From Bacteroidota bacterium (GTDB lineage Bacteria > Bacteroidota > Bacteroidia > Chitinophagales > Chitinophagaceae), in assembly GCA_023423015.1 (NCBI GenBank), contig JAFAGE010000055.1:1-8079 (forward strand): a stretch of 8,079 bases of DNA, written 5' to 3'. The notes under the pieces were generated by a model. That model saw nothing but the letters and a program-made list of their open reading frames with translations, had not been told where the DNA came from and did not search any database. Both the position numbers and the translations under genes were made by a program. Below, piece by piece: positions 1 to 5,215 of the stretch. Every line of letters begins with the position of its first letter. Within the stretch, counting starts at the first letter, position 1.

Positions 1-510
1 GGTTACGCCGCCTCCCAGGCTCAGGCCGGTAACATAAATTCTGCTCGTGTCTACCCTGTATTTCTTCACCATATAGTTGAGCACTTCGTTCACCTCATCG
101 TTTGACGGGCGTTCTTTAAACTGCGGAGAAACAACTATGAAGGAATAATGTTGTCCGTCTACTTCAAAACTCGGCGGGAATTTTTTCCTGTTAATCAACC
201 GGGGCAGGCCGGCACGAACCATCCTGGCCAGGTGTTCAGGACTTCCATTCCCGATTTCACCAATTCCATGCAGGAACAGGATAAGCGGGTATTTTTTGAG
301 GCTTGAATCATAACGCGCAGGTAAAGCCGCATAATATCCAGCACATACTGCATTAACCCTGGCGGTAACCGGCATATGAACCGGCGGCGCTGTTTCAATC
401 ACCAGGTCAATCTCACTTTTTGATGAAAGACTGGTGTCTTTCTTACAGGAGGAGAACAAGAATACAAGGCACGAAAGGGCAACAAAATGCCTCGAAACAG
501 GATTTCGCAT
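1..510 (-). CDS. Lipoprotein alpha/beta-hydrolase (esterase or predicted peptidase), C-terminus cut by the window edge
   Basis: The reading frame runs open from an ATG at 510-508 to position 1, giving 170 codons and no stop, so the 3' part is missing. An in-frame TAA lies about 15 codons upstream of that ATG, which supports this start. The first 22 residues form a lipoprotein signal: basic start, hydrophobic core, then LFSSC with Cys22 as the lipidated residue, followed by KKD, a common Bacteroidota export pattern. The mature part has beta-strand LILFLHG (about residues 76-82, the oxyanion-hole His-Gly), then GEIGNG, then IVVSPQ (125-130), and the nucleophile elbow GLSLGG with Ser164. This order matches the secreted alpha/beta-hydrolases grouped as predicted peptidases or PHB-depolymerase-like esterases (COG4099/COG3509). 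The catalytic Asp and His would lie in the missing part. It probably cleaves an ester in the envelope or outside the cell; the substrate cannot be read. The gene diverges from the NADH dehydrogenase gene. A weak -7-like box (TCGTTTTG, 534-527) precedes the ATG by 16 nt. Family is well supported, exact function is not. Confidence 0.85.
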   Translation of the reverse strand, partial: MRNPVSRHFVALSCLVFLFSSCKKDTSLSSKSEIDLVIETAPPVHMPVTARVNAVCAGYYAALPARYDSSLKKYPLILFLHGIGEIGNGSPEHLARMVRAGLPRLINRKKFPPSFEVDGQHYSFIVVSPQFKERPSNDEVNEVLNYMVKKYRVDTSRIYVTGLSLGGGVT

Positions 511-673
511 CGGTACGGATTTGCAGCAAAACGACAGGCCAGCCTTCCAAATTGTTTATCCCACAAACTTCTTGTTTTTATTCCCTAAATGACACAGGAA
601 TTCCCACCAGGGGACTAAAAACAGCATAAACAGGCTTGTTTTACGCTTAAAATTGCTTTGGCATGGCGTTGGA

Positions 674-698
674 CCTATGAGGTCAGGTTTTTCATAGG
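674..698. repeat. 7-bp perfect inverted repeat in the divergent intergenic region
   Basis: CCTATGA at 674-680 is repeated as its exact reverse complement TCATAGG at 692-698, with an 11-base loop. An overlapping shorter alternative, GACC (672-675) with GGTC (681-684) around TATGA, uses some of the same bases, so the two hairpins exclude each other. It lies between two divergent genes and 18 bases before the terminator hairpin. It could be an operator for a dimeric regulator or an RNA hairpin; seven paired bases can also arise by chance. Confidence 0.35.
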
Positions 699-715
699 AT
701 ATTGGATTTAAACAC

Positions 716-749
716 GGGCCGGGATTTCTATCCATGGCCCCTTTTTTTT
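716..749 (+). terminator. Intrinsic (Rho-independent-type) terminator pointing toward the NADH dehydrogenase gene
   Basis: The stem pairs GGGCC (716-720) with GGCCC (736-740). An inner helix pairs GGAT (722-725) with ATCC (730-733) around the 4-base loop TTCT, with a small internal bulge (G721 opposite A734-T735). One C and then eight consecutive T (742-749) follow. This is a textbook terminator on the plus strand. Read on the minus strand the T-run is absent, so it does not serve the divergent esterase gene. No plus-strand gene precedes it in the window, so it either ends a small untranslated RNA, attenuates a leader of the NADH dehydrogenase gene, or shields that gene's promoter from antisense transcription. 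The promoter box at 758-765 lies just downstream of it. Confidence 0.7.
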
Positions 750-757
750 AAGATAAC

Positions 758-765
758 TACCTTTG
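758..765 (+). promoter_or_regulatory. Bacteroidota -7 promoter box for the NADH dehydrogenase gene
   Basis: TACCTTTG is a perfect match to the Bacteroidota -7 consensus TAnnTTTG recognised by the primary sigma factor of this phylum. It sits 15 bases before the ATG at 781, which would give a leader of only about 10 bases. No clear -33 TTG is visible at the usual 17-23 base spacing; that region overlaps the terminator hairpin and its T-run. No Shine-Dalgarno sequence precedes the ATG, as is usual in this phylum. Confidence 0.5.
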
Positions 766-780
766 TAAAAAGATATCCGG

Positions 781-2076
781 ATGAAAGTAGTTATCGTTGG
801 CGGCGGTTTTGGTGGCATTAACCTGGCCAAAAGGCTTGTAAAGAATGAAGATTTTCAGATTACGCTGATTGACAGGAACAATTACCATTTCTTCCCTCCA
901 TTACTTTACCAGGTATCCACTTCTTTCATCGAAGCTTCCAACATCAGCTACCCTTTCCGAAGAATGTTTCAAAACCGCAGCAACCTGCGCTTTCATCTCG
1001 GCTGTATCACCTCTGTTGATCTGAATCGCAATCTTGTTGAAACGGATACCGGAGATGTGGAATATGATGTATTGGTACTGGCAATGGGAACTGAAACCAA
1101 TTATTTCGGCATGGAAAACGTGAAGAAACATTCGTTGCCGATGAAAAACATCGACGACGCCCTGAATCTTCGCAACCACCTGCTGATTAATATGGAAAAG
1201 GTTGTTCGTTTAAAAGACGGACCCGAAAGAGAGAAATTACAAAATATCGTGATCGCCGGTGGAGGTCCCACGGGCGTCGAGGTTTCGGGAATGCTTGCTG
1301 AAATGCGGAAGAATATCCTGCGAAAAGACTATCCGGAACTAAAAAATTTGCGTGGCAATATTTACCTGATCGATGCGGGACCAAACCTTCTTGGACCGAT
1401 GAGCGTTAAGTCGCAAAAGGAAGCGTATAAAGTGCTGAACGAACTTGGTGTAAAGATAATACTGAATACGGCGGTGAAAGACTATGTAGATGATCGCGTG
1501 ATTCTTGCTAATGGTGAATCTATTCCTTCCGCCAACCTGGTTTGGGCTTCGGGAGTGGTAAGCCGCGATGTTCCGGGAATTCCTAAAGAAAGTTTTGGAA
1601 GGGGCAGGCGTTTAATAGTTGACGAATATAATAAAGTAAAAGGCACTGACAACGTTTTCGCAATCGGCGATATGTGCTACATGACTGCCGATCCGAAATT
1701 TCCAAACGGGCATCCGCAACTTGCTCAGGTTGCGATACAACAAGGAAAATTGCTGGCAGGAAATCTTGAACGCCTGAGGTATGAAAAACAAATGCAGGCT
1801 TTCCGGTACAACGATAAAGGAAGCATGGCAATTATTGCCAAATACAAGGCAGTGGTGGATTTGCCAAAGGGTTTCTTCAAAGGATTTCTTGCATGGCTCG
1901 TGTGGTTGTTTATTCACCTCATCCCTATAGCAGGCTATCGCAATAAAGCGAAACTCGCATACAACTGGTTCTGGTCATTTATTACAAATGATCCCACACT
2001 TCGACTTATCATTCGACCGAAATCGGAAGCTCTCCAAACACTTCGGGAAGTGACGGAAGAACAGGTTAAAGATTAG
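781..2076 (+). CDS. ndh: Type II NADH dehydrogenase (NADH:quinone oxidoreductase, non-proton-pumping)
   Basis: This 431-residue flavoprotein passes electrons from NADH to membrane quinone without pumping protons, on the cytoplasmic face of the inner membrane. The N-terminus carries the FAD-binding GGGFGG (residues 7-12) with acidic Asp31 ending the second strand. The run YHFFPPLLYQV (35-45) is characteristic of NDH-2. A second Rossmann motif, GGGPTG (160-165), followed by Glu167, binds NADH; Asp198 at the end of its second strand fits NADH rather than NADPH preference (inference). A second FAD contact is AIGD with Asp297. The quinone-site motif AQVAIQQG lies at 315-322. The C-terminus has a hydrophobic, Trp-rich segment (about 368-385) and a basic-aromatic tail, the membrane anchor typical of NDH-2. 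Length is normal for the family. The ATG is the first possible start and places the FAD motif at the very N-terminus, as expected. It is a single-gene unit, divergent from the esterase and convergent with the VOC gene. Confidence 0.95.
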   Translation: MKVVIVGGGFGGINLAKRLVKNEDFQITLIDRNNYHFFPPLLYQVSTSFIEASNISYPFRRMFQNRSNLRFHLGCITSVDLNRNLVETDTGDVEYDVLVLAMGTETNYFGMENVKKHSLPMKNIDDALNLRNHLLINMEKVVRLKDGPEREKLQNIVIAGGGPTGVEVSGMLAEMRKNILRKDYPELKNLRGNIYLIDAGPNLLGPMSVKSQKEAYKVLNELGVKIILNTAVKDYVDDRVILANGESIPSANLVWASGVVSRDVPGIPKESFGRGRRLIVDEYNKVKGTDNVFAIGDMCYMTADPKFPNGHPQLAQVAIQQGKLLAGNLERLRYEKQMQAFRYNDKGSMAIIAKYKAVVDLPKGFFKGFLAWLVWLFIHLIPIAGYRNKAKLAYNWFWSFITNDPTLRLIIRPKSEALQTLREVTEEQVKD

Positions 2077-2083
2077 CGGCAAA

Positions 2084-2473
2084 TTAGAGTTGCGGTATCG
2101 AGTGTAAACCGATCCGATTACCTTCTGTGTCGATGATTACAGCCATAAACCCATAATCGGGAGATATCTCTGTTTTCGGCTGCAATATCTTCCCTCCCGC
2201 TGCTTCTACCCGGTCAAGTACCAGCTGGAGATCAGGATTACCATTGAGGTAAATAAGCGGACCATGAGTTTGGGATGGTAAATGAAAACCCCCGCTCTCG
2301 ACAACTGCGCCGCCAACTCCTTCCACATCGTTTAACGGAAACATGCGCATCTTAATATTGTCAAGATCCAGGGGCTGCAACGACACGTTGAATATGGTTT
2401 CGTAAAATTTCTGGGCCCTGGCGAGATCGGTTGCGGGAATCTCGAACCAGCTGATAGCATTCTGAAACGCCAT
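2084..2473 (-). CDS. VOC (glyoxalase/bleomycin-resistance fold) family protein
   Basis: The 129-residue product has the vicinal-oxygen-chelate fold: a first beta-alpha-beta-beta-beta half starting ISWFEIPATDLARAQKFYE (residues 7-25) and a second half from about residue 70 that ends DTEGNRIGLHS (115-125). WFEIP near the start, the Asp-x-x-Arg-Ala-x-x-Phe-Tyr helix and EGNRIGLHS near the end resemble the COG3324 branch of small stand-alone VOC proteins. The usual metal-binding His in the first strand and the Glu in the last strand are not at their expected positions (Trp9/Phe10 and Gly122/Leu123 occupy these areas). A metal-dependent lyase or dioxygenase activity therefore cannot be assumed, and the substrate is unknown. 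No signal peptide is present, so it is cytoplasmic. It follows the barrel gene by 46 bp on the same strand and converges on the NADH dehydrogenase gene, with 7 bp between stops. Confidence 0.88.
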   Translation of the reverse strand: MAFQNAISWFEIPATDLARAQKFYETIFNVSLQPLDLDNIKMRMFPLNDVEGVGGAVVESGGFHLPSQTHGPLIYLNGNPDLQLVLDRVEAAGGKILQPKTEISPDYGFMAVIIDTEGNRIGLHSIPQL

Positions 2474-2488
2474 AAAAAAGGGTTTCAG

Positions 2489-2496
2489 CTAATATA
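2489..2496 (-). promoter_or_regulatory. Possible -7 promoter box for the VOC gene
   Basis: On the minus strand TATATTAG matches TAnnTTTG at all fixed positions but one. It ends 15 bases before the ATG, the same distance as the perfect box in front of the NADH dehydrogenase gene. No convincing -33 element is seen, and the AT-rich gap makes chance matches likely. If real, the VOC gene has its own promoter as well as possible readthrough from the barrel gene. Confidence 0.25.
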
Positions 2497-2519
2497 AGAA
2501 AGATTGTAACTCCTCCTTC

Positions 2520-5102
2520 TTAATCATCATCGCCACTACCACCATTCGACCGGCGATCACGCTGACCGAACATATTAAAATCACGATTACCAAACCGGTA
2601 CGACAGCGTTACACGGAAATTTCGCACGTTCCACCTGCGGTAGGCGTCCTGGTAGAAATTCTCTGTATCGTAAATCTGTCCCCACCTGTTTGTATTGAAG
2701 ATGTCGTTTACTGCAAATGTGAATGTCGCGGTCCTGTTCTTCAGGAATTCCTTACGCAATGCAAAATCAGATACAAATTGCTCCTTGTTACGACCCTGAG
2801 GTATTATTTCTTTCGACTCATAATTTGCCGTAAGCTGCATGCTCAGGTTTTTGAGCAAGGCTGACTTTGCCTGTGCAAAACGGTAGTTGAACATCAGTTT
2901 CGATTCCCAGTTAAAGCCCTGGTTGCTCAGGTTCAGGTCACCGATCACTGCCTTCACTTTTCTATACTGAAGATTGATGTTCGGTATAATTTCAAAATTG
3001 CCGATACTGTGATTCAGCGTGAATTCAGCACCCATCCTGTTCGTGAACTGCGCGTTGATAAATGTATTCAGGATAGCATTGGGATCTATGGCTGCATTAT
3101 TAAGCTGCTCGTATTGTTCAGCAGTAATGGTGTCACCGTATTGAGTAATATCAGCAACGTTGTTCCTGAAATACAACACACCGAGGAAATTTCCTTTCTC
3201 ATATTTCTGGTTATAGTTCAGTTCAAATGAGTTCACATATTCAGGCCGCAATGCAGGATTACCCTGGCGTATATTCTGCGGATCGTTTATATCAATAAAA
3301 GGATTCAGTTGCCAGAAATTAGGCCTCCTGATACGACGGCTGAAATTCGCCTGTATTTCCTTGTCTTCAGAAAGTTCTTTTGTAAGGAACAGGCTTGGGA
3401 ATAAACCATCAAATATGTTTCCGATGTCGCCCGGCAACTCGTATCCGAAAGTTCGTGCACTGTCTACCAGTTCGCCGTTGAATTTTGAATATTCAGCACG
3501 CAAACCAACCTGGTAGCGGACCGACTTTATCTTATTGGAATATGTGGTGTATGCGCCAAAAACAGATTCGTCGTAGCGAACATTTGTACTCAGCGGCAAC
3601 TTCACCTCATTGTTGTTGTTCAATGCAAAAGCATTATACACATTCGCATTATCCTGTGTGAAAAACCGCAACCCCATTTCGAGCCTCGAATCTTCGCTGA
3701 GTGGATTTACGAAATCTGTCTGAACAGTGAGCTGGTTATTTTCATTGTTTCCGCTATTCCTTACGGTATTCGGACTTCCTAAACTGCTGCCATCCGGATT
3801 AAAAAAGTAATTATTAATCATCGATCCGTTCAACCCGTCACCTACATTGTACGTTACGTCGGCAGTAAGCTCCATTCCTTTTTTAGGGAAATTGTGTGTA
3901 AAATTCAATTGTGTATTGCTGCGGTCAAATTGGGCAGCCTGGTCTGAAACACGCTCGCCAAGCCGGGTGATATTTTCCAAAGCATCCCGATATACCTGGT
4001 CCTGTGTTTCAAAATTGCCGAACCGGCCTTTCACGAAATTCTGGGAAATCGTTAGCGTGTTGCGGTTATCAATGAAATAATCAAAACCGAAGCGGAAACT
4101 TTGAAAGCGGCGTGTTCTGTCGTTTTCAGATACCTGGTCGAAAAAATCAGTTACGATTCCGTTAGACTTATTCGCGCGGAAAGATTCGCTTTTTGCAACA
4201 CCACCCGATCTGTTGTAGTTGGCACTTCCAAAAAAGTTCAGTTTCCCCTGCCGGACATTGAGACTGACATTACCATTGAGAATGTCCGGAGTACCTACAC
4301 CCACTGAGGCCATGCCATAAATTCCGCGTCTCCTTGTTTTTTTCAGTACAACATTAATGATACCACCGGAACTTGCTGCATCGAACTTTGCTGATGGATT
4401 TGTGATCAATTCTATCCTTTCGATGTCGTCTGCTGCAATCTGTTGCAATGTCAATATTGTAGGTCTTCCATCAACAAATATCTGGGGACTTGTATTTCGC
4501 AACGTGACATTTCCCTCCACATCTACTGACACTGAGGGAATGTTCTTCATTACGTCAACTGCAGTACCGCCGGTTGATACGATGCTTTTGTCTACATTAA
4601 AAACTTTTCGGTCTATTCCCATCTGCAATGCAGAACGCTGGGCCGTTACGGTTACCGCTCCCAGCATATCGGCCTGGCTGGCCAAACGGATGTTACCCAC
4701 GTCCATGCCCTGCGTTGCCGCATTCGACCTGTCCATGGCTACAATTTTATCATTTTCGGCATAACCCTGGGCTGACACCCTGACTGAAAAAGAATCGGGA
4801 AGGCGAAGATCTAAGAAGTTGAAGTCACCATTAGGTTTGGTGAGCATTCCGGCAATGAGGCTGTCCCTCTGTACACCGTCTGCACCACGCAAAAGAGCAA
4901 ACACCTGAACAGATGCAGCGTCTATGCCTTTGTTGTTCTTGCTGTCTACTACTTTCCCGAACAAACCCTTCTTCAATGAAGCGCGCGGCGCACCATCAAA
5001 CGATGAAGATTCGCCCATACCTCCGGTCATGGGGTCTTGTGCAACAACAAATTGTACTGAGCAAAGAAATAAAGCCGTAGCTAGTAAAAGTAATCTCATC
5101 AT
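2520..5102 (-). CDS. Outer-membrane beta-barrel receptor-like protein (TonB-dependent receptor superfamily, carboxypeptidase-regulatory domain plus plug plus barrel)
   Basis: This is an 860-residue outer-membrane protein. A Sec signal peptide covers residues 1-21 (MMRLLLL start, likely cleavage VVA|QD). A short Gly/Met/Ser-rich linker (22-45) leads into a carboxypeptidase-regulatory-like domain (about 46-140: GKVVDSKNNKGIDAASVQVF, later GDFNF). The plug domain follows (about 150-255), with NIPSVSVD (187-194), FVDGRPT (209-215) and DDIERIELITNPSAKFDAASSGGIINVVLKK-type residues at 225-255. The rest (about 260-838) is a long series of alternating aromatic strands, ending in FRVTLSYRFG (829-838) and a charged 22-residue tail finishing in three Asp. 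This order fits the Bacteroidota 'outer membrane beta-barrel family' (PF14905) rather than SusC: there is no SusD partner and no clear TonB box. Ligand unknown. Two consecutive ATGs (5102 and 5099) could start translation. The gene lies 113 bp downstream of the DUF5107 gene and 46 bp upstream of the VOC gene; no strong promoter box was found ahead of it. Confidence 0.92.
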   Translation of the reverse strand: MMRLLLLATALFLCSVQFVVAQDPMTGGMGESSSFDGAPRASLKKGLFGKVVDSKNNKGIDAASVQVFALLRGADGVQRDSLIAGMLTKPNGDFNFLDLRLPDSFSVRVSAQGYAENDKIVAMDRSNAATQGMDVGNIRLASQADMLGAVTVTAQRSALQMGIDRKVFNVDKSIVSTGGTAVDVMKNIPSVSVDVEGNVTLRNTSPQIFVDGRPTILTLQQIAADDIERIELITNPSAKFDAASSGGIINVVLKKTRRRGIYGMASVGVGTPDILNGNVSLNVRQGKLNFFGSANYNRSGGVAKSESFRANKSNGIVTDFFDQVSENDRTRRFQSFRFGFDYFIDNRNTLTISQNFVKGRFGNFETQDQVYRDALENITRLGERVSDQAAQFDRSNTQLNFTHNFPKKGMELTADVTYNVGDGLNGSMINNYFFNPDGSSLGSPNTVRNSGNNENNQLTVQTDFVNPLSEDSRLEMGLRFFTQDNANVYNAFALNNNNEVKLPLSTNVRYDESVFGAYTTYSNKIKSVRYQVGLRAEYSKFNGELVDSARTFGYELPGDIGNIFDGLFPSLFLTKELSEDKEIQANFSRRIRRPNFWQLNPFIDINDPQNIRQGNPALRPEYVNSFELNYNQKYEKGNFLGVLYFRNNVADITQYGDTITAEQYEQLNNAAIDPNAILNTFINAQFTNRMGAEFTLNHSIGNFEIIPNINLQYRKVKAVIGDLNLSNQGFNWESKLMFNYRFAQAKSALLKNLSMQLTANYESKEIIPQGRNKEQFVSDFALRKEFLKNRTATFTFAVNDIFNTNRWGQIYDTENFYQDAYRRWNVRNFRVTLSYRFGNRDFNMFGQRDRRSNGGSGDDD

Positions 5103-5164
5103 CTTCGTGTTTAGAATAGGGTCTTCACTTAGACGATGCCGATTCAGAATACTTGCGCCACAAT

Positions 5165-5211
5165 AAAAAAATCATCCAGCCTTTTGCTGAAATGCCCGAT
5201 ATACAGGATGA
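5165..5211 (-). terminator. Probable intrinsic terminator after the DUF5107-TPR gene
   Basis: On the minus strand, just after the stop codon at 5216-5218, two hairpins compete ahead of a run of seven T (5171-5165). The outer one pairs TCATCC (5211-5206) with GGATGA (5177-5172), six perfect pairs whose 3' arm directly abuts the T-run. The inner one pairs TTCAGC (5191-5186) with GCTGGA (5180-5175), six pairs including one G-T, around a 5-base loop. Either could stop transcription before the barrel gene. The stems are short and moderate in GC, so termination may be partial. Confidence 0.45.
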
Positions 5212-5215
5212 ATGG

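Noticed and set aside
195..398. 67-codon minus-strand open frame inside the esterase gene
   Set aside because: It is a different frame of the same strand. The overlapping frame carries the HG, VVSPQ and GLSLGG motifs, so this one is a shadow.
420..629. 69-codon plus-strand open frame spanning the start of the esterase gene
   Set aside because: It overlaps the lipoprotein signal region of a well-supported gene on the other strand and has a low-complexity basic/Ser/Thr make-up with no recognisable motif. It could be invoked to explain the terminator at 716-749, but nothing else supports it.
2512..2518. AAGGAGG on the minus strand just after the barrel stop, looking like a strong Shine-Dalgarno
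   Set aside because: No ATG, GTG or TTG follows at a usable distance; the VOC ATG is about 38 bases away. Bacteroidota rarely depend on this signal, so it is probably chance.
4357..4764. 135-codon plus-strand open frame antisense to the barrel plug domain
   Set aside because: It lies wholly inside a well-supported coding region, and its composition is that of a complementary-strand shadow. No motif or start signal was seen.
2520..5102. SusC-type nutrient transporter with a SusD partner
   Set aside because: The barrel protein is shorter than typical SusC, lacks recognisable SusC plug signatures, and no SusD-like gene follows it.
5103..5164. Promoter for the barrel gene
   Set aside because: No minus-strand match to TAnnTTTG better than about five of eight positions was found at a sensible distance, so none is annotated.
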